From NCBI RefSeq assembly GCF_000002995.4, contig NW_025062478.1:4130001-4194000 (forward strand): a stretch of 64,000 nucleotides of DNA, given 5' to 3'. The position numbers and the translations under genes are program-made. This DNA is from Brugia malayi. Its lineage: Eukaryota > Nematoda > Chromadorea > Rhabditida > Onchocercidae. The notes under the pieces were generated by a model. The model was given only the letters and a program-made list of their open reading frames with translations, had not been told where the DNA came from and searched no databases. Position 1 is the stretch's first letter. The number at the start of each line of letters is the position of its first letter. Shown in pieces: positions 12,460 to 26,796 of this stretch.

Positions 12460-15400
12460 TTATTTCTCTTCATCAGATGAATCGTCTTTTATAAATTTCT
12501 GAGCAGTTTTTACCGCACGAGCCAGTATAGGTCTTTGACGCTGTATACCTGGTGTAACAGGTGTAATAGGAATAAGCTTTGGTTCATTTCTGAATACCAT
12601 CTCATTATCACTCGAAAATTGATCATTTCTGTTTTGATCTATATCCTCTTGCAGTAATGCTTTCATGTCACTTGGAACAGTCTTCGATTTCACAAATCTC
12701 GGCTGAAACCCCACTTTTTAAGATCTGCTAACCAAAACATCAAACAGATATTACTCATAAATTATTTAAATACTGCTCTGTTGAAATGTTAAAATGAACG
12801 CATGCGAAACGCCATCTCAGCTCTATCAAATATAAAGCTTTCTTCTTATGATGAACAGATGATGAAGGATCATTGCTTAATTTAACCATATCTCTTCTTA
12901 GAAGAGAATAGAAATCATTTGCTTTGTTACTTTCAAAACTGAACTTATAACAACTCAGGCAACAAAAGCAGGTTTTACTGGAAGCGTTCCTAATAGCGCC
13001 AAAGCCAAAAAATACTTTAATATTTAAATGTTTTTTTTTTTAAAAAAATTCATTTTCATCTGTGATCTCCAAATAATCATGCAGCCTAATTAAATCTGAG
13101 TTCACTGCGAGGATGCCAGAAATTAAAACCACACATTGCTCATTATTCAAAGATGGATGCAGTGAAATGATTTAAGATATGTATCATGCTGTACACTGTG
13201 CATATTACACAGCTTATATAAATTATTAGCAAGACCTTATAGCACCTAAATGTTAAGGTAACTCTTCGCTTCCGATATATAAAACTGTCAAGCTAACATG
13301 TCATATATTCTTCAGGCAAATGTTGGGTGGAAACTTCCAAGACAGAATCTCCACAGGGAATGCGCAGATGGTCAGGCATTACTGTAAACAACAATTTTAA
13401 TACTTTGATGGACATAAGTGAGTGTGAGGCAATCATGTTGTAGAATTTGTAACCAAAAAAGATCATGAAGTCTTGGAAAGTGGTAAAAGACTTTTACGAT
13501 ACTGTCTTTTAATCTTAGAACCAATAACTGCTTTAAATACGATTCTACCAGCTTTATGAGTACATTTAGCCTACGGAAGAAACAGCGGACTTCTCGAACA
13601 CCTTCCGAAAAAATAACCTTAACCGAGTTTTTGGGCTTCGAATCAGTACATACTTTTCTTTTGCTTTGTTTGTTTGCTTTGGGCTTACAACCATTTGCTT
13701 TGTTACTTTCTCGAAGTACAAGTTTCGAAATCTTTAAAATTTCACTTTCATCATCATCCTCATGCTCATCTACGGATTCGCTGTCACCATGCTGAAAATA
13801 ACAACTCGTACAGCGGATGACATCGTCACCATTTGACAAATCCTTTATTTTGCCGTGAACTTTACGAATTTTCTATAAATAGTTCAAGCTCCCAGAAATA
13901 ATGGCAATGTTAGACACCGACCCATTATTTTACAATATGCAAACAAATGCACCCGGAAAGACTTCAATGAAAGCTATCATAAAATCACACAAAATAACAA
14001 CAATATAAAAATAAAAACAAAAGGAAATGGAAAATTGCTAGTGGCTGAAATTGCTTGCGACAGGTGAAGCACATATATCCCAAGCACTGACCTTCCTTGC
14101 TGAAATCAGCGCTTCCAAACTGGCAATCCTTTTTCGCAATTTCTTGGAAAATGACCCTAACGATCGAATATATCCTCGAGTTTCTTCTGTATCGCTGTAG
14201 AGCTAAAAATTAACCCAACTGTCAATAATGAATAATAAAGTACATTATAATTTTAATAATATCAGTATCACTTTCAACAATTACTACAGTTTATAAAAAA
14301 CAGTTAGAGCAGTATTTGATTCCCAAAATGACAATAATTTTCTTCCACTGATCCCAGCCTTTAGAAATTTGATTCACTGCATTTATAGTCTGGTTAAGGA
14401 AATAAAATATTCTGCCTAATCACTTAACTGTTAGTAATACGATGACAGAGCTAAATTTCTTGGTTATCGCATTTGTCAATCTAAATATCAACGAAAAACG
14501 ATAAGCTTCAGAAAATATTCCGACTCACATCAATCACATCATCAGTATCAATAATCAAAGCATTTATCTGTGTAATATCCGTCCAGTCATTTACATCAAT
14601 GTCCGATAGCATCTTACAATATACTGGGGCATAATCATCTTCTGGATCATCACTCAGTGCAGCGAGGATTTTCTGGCATAAAAAGGGATGAACTGATCCT
14701 TTCTGAAAACTATGAAAAAATGTGAACAAAGAGAGCAATTAAACCAAAAATATCCCTCTAACAAATTGAAATCAGTAAATTTAGATCCAGAAGTCTATCT
14801 AAAATGGCTATTCAGGTCCTTAATGCACTAACCATACCATTATCGGAATACAGTATGACGCTGAGACAAATACTTCAGACATGTACCATTCCAATATCCT
14901 GCTTATGATCTCAGCCAAACTTTACCACGTATATACCTTATCTTTAAGAGACCAGCTAAGCAACAACCAATTTATCCATAAGGAATTATGATTTCATAGG
15001 AATTATGAAAGAATTAAACAGTAAATCTGCAAAAGAAGATCAAAACCGTACCTGTTTGTCAGCACCACTCAATAATTGTGAACTTGTTGCATGCACAAAG
15101 CATGATCCAACTGCTGCAACATTTATGCGTGAAAGTGAACCGACGAATTGCTCATCACTACGCAATGTATCGAAAGTTCCTGGAAATGCTTCAACCAACA
15201 GCATTTGATGCTCCCTATAAAACGCAATTAATTACATAACAATTACCATATCAAAATTCAGACTAAGTTACTGACGCTATAAATTTATGTGTTTTGACTT
15301 CAGTAAGTTAAAAAAAGTGAACAAATTTGACAATAGTTGCAATATATCAATCATGTTAAGCAACCTACGAAATATCAGCTTTGTTCCAAACGATTAAAAT

Positions 15401-18400
15401 TTGACAAGAAAGACGGTTTAAGCTACAGCTAGCATTTACCTGCTCCATTCAGCAAATACTGGTATGAATGTAACCAAACACGCCTTCAATTTGGGAATGT
15501 TGTTCGTTGCTGGATCAAATGCCTTGAGCAACAAACGACTCAGAACACCAGCCCATGCAACATTTGCCTCCTTTAGAAACATTTTACATAGACATTCACA
15601 AGCTGCAAAACTCGTATCTGGATCCTAAAAAAGTAATGAATAGGTTTAGGAATTCATGTCAGGAAGTAACTGAAACTTTGCAATCTGAAATATGAAAATT
15701 ATGCTTACTGGAAGTAAAATTTTACCAGGCTATCAATATATTCGGCAAAAACATGCAAAAGTTCATCATTCGGAGTTGCTGTATCTAATCCAGCATCGAA
15801 CCAACGTGAAACCATAGGATAGCCATGCAGCAACGCCATGTTGCACAAGATGTTAAGCATTGTTGGCTTAAAGAACAAATATATGTGAAATCTGCTCTAA
15901 ATATATCTCACAAAATTATTTGAAATTCGAAAGAGAAGCAATTTTAATGCTTGAAAATTGCTCATTGTCGTACGAATGTTACAAAAACAACTCGTTAAAT
16001 AAAATAACACGAAAATAACATTTAATACTAAAACTGAACGCTAAATTAGCTCAGACTGAGTGAAAATGAACATATGACTGCTTTATCTAGATGTATGCAA
16101 AAAAGGACTTTTCACACAACCATCTGTTTTTGGCAAGCACAAATGGAAAATTCCTGGTTTTTTAACAAAAGTTAATATTATAGAACAGTATACTCTTAAG
16201 CGCTGATCGATTTTAAGGGTTTCTTTGATCAAAATTGTTTTTTCAAATGCAACACGACGATCATACATAGCCAAAATACCCATCGCTTCAAATGCAAGAA
16301 TTCGACAATTGATATCAGCTACTACCATACTTCGTTCAATCTGGAAGATTTGAAAATTGAATTATCTTAGTCACCCATCGATGGAAAAGTGGATCTAGTA
16401 CGTTGATCTCCCCTCAAAAGTAATGTGATGTACTGATATTATGTCAAATTTTAACGATATGTTTACGCAGTTATCACGTAATTGTTCATATAGAAGCAAA
16501 GATAGATTTTCTTATATTCTAGTTAATAAGGCATAAGTATACACCGCTTACCCTATATCTAAAGGGGAAGAAGTCCAAGAGAGTGAAAGGACAACGTTAA
16601 TCAATGAAAGAAATTTAACTGCTTACAATATTTTCCAGAACTCCATGCAGCAAAGCATTCATCCTTTTGTAACGATTCGTTTTCAACATTGCACTCACAA
16701 TCATAATACACCGACATATACAATCGTCGTCAATCTCAAATATCACAATTATTATGTCGTTATATTCTTTATAACTATTCTTTATCTTAATTTTAGGATA
16801 GATTTGACAGAATACTTATATTACTTTAGGAAATCCATGAATGTAAGATACATCGCACTGAATAAGCAAAAATTCACTTTCACTAACATATTAAGGATTG
16901 ATGAGTAAAACCAAGTTCAGATTCTCATCAGCAGATTAAATAACGAATCATTCACATCTGAGAATTTCGCACAGAATAATACAGAAAAAGATTTTCAAAA
17001 GTCGGTAGCAAACGAACCTCTCCATTTTCGAATTCAGCAGCTGTTTCATTTCCTCCAATTGCAATCGTTTGATTTGCAGCCATCATCGTTGCATTAGGAA
17101 AAAGAGCTTTATGTACGATAGAACTTGTTAGATCACATAGGTTTGAAAGAGCTTCCTAAATTAGCGTAGAAATTTTCAGCCGCATAATTGAACTGCGCAA
17201 AAATTTAAAAGCTTGTAAAAAAATATTGACAAAAACAAGAAGTCTAATGCAGCCAACCGAAATAGAAGACAAAATAATCCAGCCTGAAATTAAGACTATT
17301 GATTTAGCTATTCAAAGTTATAAATTGCGGCATTAAAAATAGAAGTCAAACATCGTTCTGCTCAGGAAGTGGCCAAAGATGTGTGTACATCTGTTGAACA
17401 AGTTCATTGACGAGAGCTTCAGTCAGTTTGAACTGCATATTACTCAAAACGTTTTCGCATAAAGTATGCCATGTTTTCCTGAATCAATTCTACCAGTAAT
17501 TACCAAGATTTGGAGAAAAACATGATTTCAATAATTTCAATTATTTTCCACCAAATCAGAAAATCCTGAAGCAAACATGACTATCACCAAGATCAGTTAA
17601 ACACTCAATGTTACGTTCCTATTATTAAGTTATAATTACACTTCAAGTAAAAACCATACAAGCATGTTTGTTTTGCAGTAAAACTAAAGTTAAATTTGAA
17701 GAAATTTTCGAAAAAAAAGCAATCATTTCTATGTTATGTTATGTTTTTTTCTTTTGTATTTTCGAAATATTATTGAAATGCTTACCATCCAGACGGATCC
17801 CCCTGATCAAAAAGCGATATTATTTTCAGCAACTGCATTACAGTAAAGTTCTTCAAGGTAAAAAGCGCTTCTGTTTCATCACTGGACAATACAGTTGTCA
17901 TATAGCTAAATAAAAAATATAATAAGATTATTATGGACATTAAATGTTCTTTAGGAAGTCGATACAAATAATATTAGAAATATCACTTAACAAATCAAGG
18001 ATGCTTATTGCGAACCAGCCGAAACTTACTTATGTACAAGTTCACAAAATGTCCGCATAGTTGGTAGCAAGCGATAATGGCATTCTGACCAGTCTGCTTC
18101 CGTCACGCACTTTGACTTACAGAAATCCAACAAGCAACGCCAGTAAAATACAGCATTTGCTTGTTCAAGTGCTGTCCAACTAAAAATTAATTTCTAAATT
18201 TTCCCAGCAACAAATTTTTAAGATCAAATAAATAAAAGGAGAGTTTAAAAAAAGAAACCATTCAGGTACTTCATTAAGTCTAACTCAACTGACTCATAAT
18301 TAACATGAAGGCCTAAACTTACAATATTCTAGGTATTATTGCAACGCTATGTTGACGATGAGATAGGGACGATTAGAAAAATTACCTAAAATAGTTTCTC

Positions 18401-21400
18401 CTACCAGTGTATTTTTGTCAGTTTTACCAACTTGTGTTTCATTTATACATTTAGTCTGTGTAATTCTGCATTCACTTACAAATTAAATTTGCAAACATGA
18501 AGTTGTATGATTCTTTTAAACCCTATTACAAACGTTACGAAGATACCCCTCTTCGATCAATTTATTGCAATTATGTCGATGAAGAGATATGTCTTCCGCG
18601 TTTCGATTTAATGCTTTCACAAAATCCTGAACCTCGATTGAACCAAATCCCATTTTTTCACGACAGTATTGAAGTGAATGGAGCATCAAGTTATGACTTA
18701 TCTGAAACCAGGAGTAAATAATTAATAATATAAGAAATTCTTCGTAAAAACTAAGGCATATTCTCACTTAATACGTGCGATATCAAAAATCAAAAATAAA
18801 TAACCTGTTCCTGCGTTAATGGTTCCAGAAAACGCAATAAATGAGACGTTGCAATGCAGTAAAATGAAGAAAGCTCTTCAATACTACTCGGCAGTGCTTC
18901 TATCCCACAAGCTGTTTTAAGCCATTCTCTGAGTAAGTCATTTAAAATCACAGTATGGTTTTGGCCTCGAGCTGGAACAGCAGTAGCAAAAATAAAGTTT
19001 AAAAAAAAATTATGAAGATTGTTTCCGCTCATAAATATCACATGAAAGCCCCAAATTTTTATTTAAAATCAAGTTCTTACGTCATATAAAGTTGTTCTCA
19101 AAGACAAAGACGTCAATTTCTTCAATTTTCAAAACCAAAGTTATCACAGTTGTTTTAACTTACGTGAAGTGAAAGCACTCACCAGTTATATTCATAACGC
19201 TTTGCACTAAATCCATACGTTGTTTGATAGATAAGGCTTTCAAATCGACATCCTTGATAATTCGAACTGTCGCTGCTCGCCTTACTCGTTCTTCGGGATC
19301 ACTCAATGCCATGTTTACCTGAGAACAACGCTTCTATACCACATAAGATAATCTGGATTGCTTGTGATTTACTCGACTTTACTAACAATACTAGTGACTT
19401 AACAAACTAAGACCTTAAAAAAACTTTACAGGTCCTTAGCGCATATATCAAAACAAATAAAATATGGAAGTAAATTTGAATTTCAAAAGGTATCATCAAC
19501 CAGTAGAAAACAGTCGTTGTTGAAAAGCACTGTCACGAAGATTCAAACAAGTATGCATATTCTGTTCTCAGAAACTAATATTTAGTTTTTCAATGGTAAG
19601 TAGGTTTTAAGACGGAAAAAAAAATAAAAACCACAAGGTCGACTTCCTCCTTCGAGGACAGTAATAATTTCTTCAGCGCAACAATTCGACATTCATACGA
19701 TACATCATTCAAATGGGAAATCAATACTGAAACTGTGCAACAACTAAAAAGCAAGCAGAACAACATATAGGTTCACTAAGCTTAACCAACTGGAAAATAT
19801 ATTGCGTCGCAAATTTGATTTTTTAAATTTTCAGCTTGAACAAATTGCTGTTTCTAGTTAGGAAACAGTATCGTTAAGACAATCACATGATTAACGGTTT
19901 CTAAATATATCAGATATGTCACTTAGGAATACGATATTAACGATACCAGTAATGATAATGCAGCACTTCAAACTAAAATGGAACTTACGGCGCTTCGGAG
20001 AATTCGTTTGGTAATTATCGATTTTTGACTGCTCATCCTGTAACGTTGCTATTGCTTTCAAAGCTTCAGAACGAACCAAAGGATTCTGAAAACAACCGAG
20101 ACTAGGCAAGATAGCAAATGTTTTAATTAATTTAAAACTATAAAAGAAAATGAAAGAAGTTTAAAAAAGGGAACAATTTCAATCACTAATCTGAGAGAAC
20201 GTAAAGGGAGGAATAAATCATAGAATATTATAAACACTCTTCGATTTGACTCCTATATCTACGTACAAAAATATGTGAGCATATTGAACACTGAGGAGTA
20301 GAGATATCAGAAGCAAACAAGCTTACGACATCTAAAAGACGCTTTGAAAGTATAGCAAATAATGTTTTGCTCAATTCTTTTGACAAAGGTGAGCAGTCCG
20401 TTTTCCGCGGCTCTTGCTCGCGCAATCGATTTGAGATAAGCTTATTTAAATTTAATAATAAACCAGCCAATGCACATACATAACTCCTAGTAACAGTTAT
20501 GCACAAATCGTTCATCTGAAAAGATTAGTGATTAAATAGTTATGAGTAGTAAAAAGATATTCCTCCTAGAGAAAAGTGAATTTAAGTTATAAATTCCTTT
20601 ATATATTTTAAAATTATAAGGTTATGCAATATTAAGTGCACAGTTGAAATGTCAAAGAGAAATGATCTGTTCCGGATCTGAAGTCATACATCATTTCAAA
20701 AATATCTAAGGTACGACTGAAATATCATATGTAGAACAATCGATAAAAAGCAAAAGAAAGTTTGACTGAGGAAAAAAGTATATGGGAAACTTACATCTAC
20801 ACAAAAATCAACCAACAGCTGAAGCGGTTCATGCATGCCTTCTTGCGACAGTGCCAGTGCAACATGAGCAGACATCTTTAGACAATTAATACGTCCTTCT
20901 TTCTCATTATTTTTCTCACAAGTAAGTTCCAGTGCAAAACGTAAAGCCGCCAAATAACGTTCAATACCTCCTGGTACATTTAATGCCTAAAAAAGATCTA
21001 CTTCGGCTCCTATTAATAACACTCATGCCCGATACACTTTTCTAGTGATAGTCCCTTTGTTTGGTGATTGCGATGAAGATAGAAAGGATGAAAACCTCAG
21101 CCTTATACAAGGTAAAGTACAAAATGATCCCTTAAAATCTGTTCTAGTCCAAACCAAAAAGGATATTAAATTTACGCTCCATGTTAACTATAAATTCATT
21201 AAGAAAAGTTTTACATTGATATACAGTTGCTTGAGACGTCGCGTAATATTACATAGATCGGCACAACTTTTCACTCCTAATGCTCTCTGGAAACTCTCCT
21301 AAATACAGTGAATTAAATCAAATAACTCCGGAATATACATCCCTTATTATTAATTTCACTCATTACACCAGGCAAATTCTTTCTGTTACAGATTTATCAT

Positions 21401-21804
21401 CCATATGGATTAAATGATAAATATGGAGACGTAAAACTTTAGCTGAAAATTTCCTTCTATTTTAACACACCAAAATAAATATTTGCTTTTGCTTTAGGCT
21501 TTACGTTCACCATTACGACAGAATAGCCTAACATTTTAAAAGTTCGACTAAGCTAATCATACAGCTTAAATAAATAACTTAACCGCAAACTTTCATAAAG
21601 CAATGCTAATATATTAAACGTACATTTTTATGATTCTATAACATATCCACTCAAAATGAGCTCGAAAGTTAAAACTTGTATTTCATTGGACTTAATGATT
21701 GACCAAACATTGATTACCTGCAAAACATTTTTTACACGTTCCCTCTCAGTATTCTGCCGTGATACTGGTCGTCCCGTCGGTGAAAAATATGGTCCTGATG
21801 TCAT
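12460..21804 (-). CDS. capg-1: Condensin I complex subunit 3 (CAP-G)
   Basis: HEAT-repeat subunit of condensin I that acts on mitotic chromosomes with SMC2/SMC4 (family knowledge). Twenty-two exons in transcription order: 21804-21718, 21298-21215, 20986-20795, 20515-20327, 20085-19989, 19726-19635, 19318-19183, 18971-18805, 18701-18547, 18179-18030, 17905-17786, 17478-17352, 17155-17018, 16734-16627, 16340-16194, 15866-15726, 15624-15440, 15214-15052, 14702-14529, 14202-14092, 13872-13618, 12702-12460. All phases agree, giving 1086 residues (human NCAPG 1015). Landmarks that align with NCAPG: the NPLVRSEALKAIATLQD HEAT segment, KALSIKQRMDLVQ, AVFYWRCLLDFCKSK, and RLLLKAFDP followed by LVTFIPVFAEW (Cnd3 domain). 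The tail (about 922-1086) is charged and low in complexity. A possible trans-splice acceptor TTTAG at 21843-21847 precedes the ATG. The exon 6 donor and the TTTGAG acceptor of exon 14 are the weakest joints. Confidence 0.9.
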
Positions 21805-21842
21805 CAGATCTTCCAAGCATACAACGCCACACACACATACAC

Positions 21843-21847
21843 TCTAA
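21843..21847 (-). promoter_or_regulatory. Possible trans-splice acceptor of CAP-G
   Basis: On the minus strand AATTTAG lies about 38 bases before the first ATG of the CAP-G frame (21804). Nematode mRNAs often receive a spliced leader at such a site. The same frame is open back to the TAG of this acceptor but contains no earlier ATG, which supports the start at 21804. Confidence 0.4.
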
Positions 21848-23052
21848 ATTCAGTATCACGTATTTCATGAATAATTCACCTGATAAATAACTAATTTATC
21901 AAAATGGTGGTCACATCACGTGATTTATTAACCATAAACTAATAAACTATTAGGAAGATTATTCAACTTATCTGACATGAATGATTAAATGGAATTAATT
22001 ACTATTACAAAGTTATTTCACAAATTAATTGCCTTAAATTTAGTTTAATAAATTATCCAAAAGAATTTATACAAAATCCTACTTAAAAAAAAAATAACTT
22101 ACAAATAAATTACGGGTAAAATACCCAACAAAACACGACTAACAAAGCAATCAAGCGAAACAGCCACACGCCACAAATAATAGTGATGAAATTCAACGCG
22201 GCCCATCGTTATACCCAGAGAGTCTACTAGAATAAGCGATCAAACATCTCACATACATTTCCCAATATTTAAATGAAATGGAATTTATACAAAAAGAAGG
22301 AAAAAAGGGATATTTAAAATTTAATTTAGGAAAAAAATTCTGAGATTTTCTTTTGTATAAATAAATTATTAAAGAAATTGTTTTCTTCGAGGAAACGATC
22401 TAACTATTATTTTTTCTTTTTTTTTTTTGAAAAGTTTTGAAAATGTTTTTTAATATTTATTTAAAGTTTTGTAAAATTTTGTAGACTATGTGATAATGAA
22501 TCACATTTTAACGTATGTGTGAAATTCATTATTTAATATATATTTAAAAATAATGTATATAAATTAATAAATTTAAAAGAACAATGTAATATTACAAAAT
22601 TTAATGTATTGATATCGTCGTTTGTTAACTTTTACTATAACTAATTTTGAAAAAAATTTTAGTTATAAAAAAAAATTTTATTTATTCTCCTGAAACTTTT
22701 CAAAATACTTAAGTATGTGTATGAGCATGCATGCAAGCATAACTTCACAAATGCATTGAAAAATATGCTTAATTAGTTTTATGCAGTTAAAATCCTTTTA
22801 TATCATTTGAAGAACTAAAATACATGCTAACAAAATATTAATATTATTGTAATATACATTTCTTCTTGCCCTTTGTTTTAGCACTTTCAATTATTACTTT
22901 TTTTATTGATTTATAATTTCAGTTGCAAAGAAAATTGTTGTTACAAATGACTAATTTTCTATTACATTTGCATTATTTTTTCTTTTTTCATCTAAACCTA
23001 CTAGAATATTCGTATATTAAAATGACAGCAATGCGTGCAAGATGTTATTGTC
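21848..23052. other. Divergent intergenic region (CAP-G / BTB gene)
   Basis: About 1.2 kb separates the 5' ends of two genes on opposite strands, so it may hold both promoters. It is AT-rich, with a T-run at about 22407-22429 and a small ATGCATGC patch at about 22720-22740. No TATA box or other defined element can be singled out. Confidence 0.5.
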
Positions 23053-26000
23053 ATGCAGTTGCATGAAATGCAAGCGGTTGCAAAAAAATCTATGGAATCA
23101 GAAGATTCTGATGAGTCATTGCTAGCGGCATTGGTACTTAAATTCATTTCATTTTGCTACAAATTTCAAATAATTCTACCAAAGAATTAGTAGCAAAATT
23201 TATATACGATTATTGAAATGAGTAGAAATATTACAATTTCAACATGAAATTATTAAATTTAATTTATTTTTTGCTTATTTTATTTTTAGCTCTTTTTATT
23301 TTTTATTCACAATTTCATATTAATTATTTTAATTTTTAGTCAGCAGTAACATGTGCGGAAGAATTTACTGACTTTATACCTTTGCCAGCTATCGATTATA
23401 AAATTGTGTTCTCAGTATCGGTTGCTGGCATTGGTATTCTTCCCGCTGAATTTGCTACCAATGGTACTATTCGGTTTCATTTACCAGCAGTTTATATTAT
23501 TATTTCTGGACAAACTAGACAGATATGCTATTTCATTCAATTATTCCTTTTCTTTTTGTCAAATAATTTTTTTTTTTTTTTTTGCATAAACTTTTTATTC
23601 ATTAAATTTGATCATTGTTTAGAAAAAAGAAAAGAAAAATAATTAAAATAAACAAAATTAAGGATGAAATAAAGAAAAAAATCATATAAAATTAAAATGA
23701 AGTTAAGAAAAACAAAGCAAAACATTTAAATAAATTTATCAGTGAGCTTATAATATCCTTACTAAAGGATAATATCTGTTTCATATTATTATATTAACAT
23801 TTTTCAGGAGGAAACAATAAATATAAATGTAACAGGTGAAGGGAAATTTTCAAATTTGGAATGGAAATATATAATGCAAATACGATTTCGAGTTGGAACA
23901 GCTGAATCGGACACGGATCGAGTAGTGGACGGTGATTTATTTGAGATTGGAAAGCGTTATCCACCGATTGTAATTCGAATTAATGATGAAAATATTCGAC
24001 GAGTACGAATTGAAATGAAATTTGTTGAAATGGTATGTTTAATTTATTTGATTTAAAAAAATTTAGTCACTTAAAATATGTGTAATAATACAAGGAAAGA
24101 TAAGAGAATTATTTTTTTTTTTGTCATAGAAGGAATAATCATTTTTTATCACGGAAATTAATTATAATAACAACTATTAAATTTCTGGTTGGAAGCTAAC
24201 TATTTGTGATTGAAAATTTTGCGAACATATGTACAAGCATAAAAATTACTAAAATTTGATAAATAATTAATACTTCACATTTAATACTTTTTGAATTAAA
24301 TTCAGTTAAATGTTCGAAATATTTTCGAAAATTTTCTTCCTTTCATCATTCTAATTTTATTTATTTAATCTACTTTTCATTTTTTTTTTTTTTTTTTTTA
24401 ATGAAAAAGGAGATAACAATTTTGATATTTTTTGCAGCTCCATAATTTTTTACCAAAATTTGAATATGGCGATATAACGCTAAAATTCAAAGATGAAACA
24501 TTGCAAGTTTATAAAGCATTGCTTAGCTTGCATTCCAATTATATGGGTACTAATTTCATTTCATTTATTAATTAACTAAACATATAATAATAATAACACT
24601 TATTGCCTATTGATCTTTTATCTTAGCTAATATGTTGGAAATTATTCTGAGAAACAAGGGAAGTGATTTGAAATTTTAAAAAGAGAAAAACATTTTCTGC
24701 TTTATCTCTGAATATGCAACTTTTTATTTCAACAAATTTTTGTTTTTGTTTAAAAGAAAAATAGCAGTAATACGGATTGTTGAATTACTTCATTCATTTC
24801 TTTATTAATAATTTTATTTGGGTGCTTTACTATTCAGCAATAGAATTTAATTTGATTAATTTGATTTAATTTTGAACTAATTATGTTACAGCTGAAAAGT
24901 TAAAGTATGCAGAAGAGGGTGATATAGTTGATATGGGTGATACGGATGCAAATGATTTTAAGGAACTTTTATATCAGGTTTGATTTTAACTCTTTTTAAC
25001 TTTTCAAAAAATAATTCTAACTTTTAAAAAATCAATTTTTGCTCAAATTTGGTTACAATTCAGATTTATCCAACCAAACGACCAATATGGGCCAATTTAA
25101 AGAGTTTAACTCGAGCAGCAGTTGGTTTCCAAGCGGATGGTATCATTGATCGAATTACTTCCTATATTGTCAACTATGAATCTGTAAGCTCATTATCAAT
25201 ATTTCACCATTTTTTTGTTTTTATTTTGAAATTTTATTTAAAATATTCAAATCAATGCTGTAACTGTCAATAAGTTTCAATTTCATTTATTAACAAATTG
25301 CTTTAATTTAAAATTTTTTAATTTATCTTATTAATTTGAACAATAATAAAAATTTATTGTCATTAATAATACAACATGATTAGATGTATATGGAGCAAAA
25401 GATAACGGAAGCAATCAAACTTGAACTACCGAGTGCTATCGAAGAGTTAGTTTACAAAGCAGAACAGGATGGTTACTGGGTAGATATTATCCGTAATGGA
25501 TTAAATCCGGAATTGGAATACGGTGATGCCATATATAATTATATTATTTTACCTGCAGTTGCTAAGGTTTGTTAATTTATAAACTATAAAAATGAAAAAA
25601 TATACTAATATTGCATGAAAATTATTTTTCTAACCTTTCTCATTTTGATTTTTTTTAATTCCAATGTTTTTTTCTTTTTTAAATTTAATGATTTATGATG
25701 CTAAAGTAAAATTGAATGATCAATCTATGACTGAAAAAAAAAACTTTTAGAAAATAATTTTTTTTTGCTTTATCGATAACATCAAAATTTGTTATTTTCA
25801 TTTATAAAATATAAATCAATTAAAAAGTTTTAGTAATTAGAAAGAATTATCTACTATAATAGCAATACTACACGTTTTTATAGTGGTATTAAACGTTATC
25901 ATGATAATATCACACGTCATCACAATAGTATAATACATTAGCATAAAATAATTTGCATAAAAAGTGAGTAAAATCTATTTCCTAGGCTAAAACATTACCA

Positions 26001-26758
26001 CTGGGAACACCAGTACGTGATCAATTCTTCAAAGAGATTAACTTTCGTAACCCACCCAAAAATGATCATGATGATAATGATACGGTGATATTAATTGTTA
26101 ATGGTACTAAATTATATGTAAATAAAGGTATCATGAAAGTAAATAACGATGCAATGTTTGGTCGAGGTAATAAAGGTATGCCAGAAAGCTTATTTATATT
26201 CTCCATTTAATGCTTTTGCATCAAATTTAAAGTCATTTTGGGATTTGTGTGAAAGTAAATTATTTTGAAAATATCATTGATTAAACTCAGTGTATTTTAT
26301 AATATTTTTAAAATTTTGCAGGTGAAATGATAGTGCAAGTGAGTTGTGAATTAGCAGAGGAATGTGCAAAAATAAATAAAACACCATTATATATTGTTGA
26401 AGTAAGTTAATCAATATTAATTATATAATGATTAGAAAAAAAAGAAAGTTATTGAAGACAGGAAATGATTGTTAAAACTTTTTCAAAATATCACAAACAA
26501 TGTTAAAATTGCTGTTTAAATATGATTAAATTATAATTCACTCAAAATCGAATATTTTTTAATTTTTTTCAATTGCAGAAAACTTTTTCTGATATTCTAT
26601 GATTGAACTTAAAAAAAAGAGAAACGCCGACATTTGCATTCTTTTGAATCGTCTGATCAATAAATAAATCGATAAAAATTAATAATTTTGCGGAGAATTT
26701 GGTTAAAAATGGGAAAAAGAGAAAGAAAGCAGAGAGGTGGAGTGAGAGAGACAGGGAC

Positions 26759-26796
<38 letters not shown>

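Noticed and set aside
13372..13617. Extension of the CAP-G exon 21 frame to the left
   Set aside because: A donor AAG/GTTATT at 13617 and the in-phase last exon at 12702 give a normal charged tail; the extension is hydrophobic and unlike the family.
15005..15208. Plus-strand open frames inside CAP-G exons (also 13556-13795, 16645-16908, 18497-18721)
   Set aside because: They are the antisense of well-supported CAP-G exons and carry no independent evidence.
21804..21846. Earlier start of CAP-G using a GTG codon
   Set aside because: Nuclear nematode genes start with ATG; the first in-frame ATG is at 21804 and the stretch before it fits a short 5' UTR after a trans-splice site.
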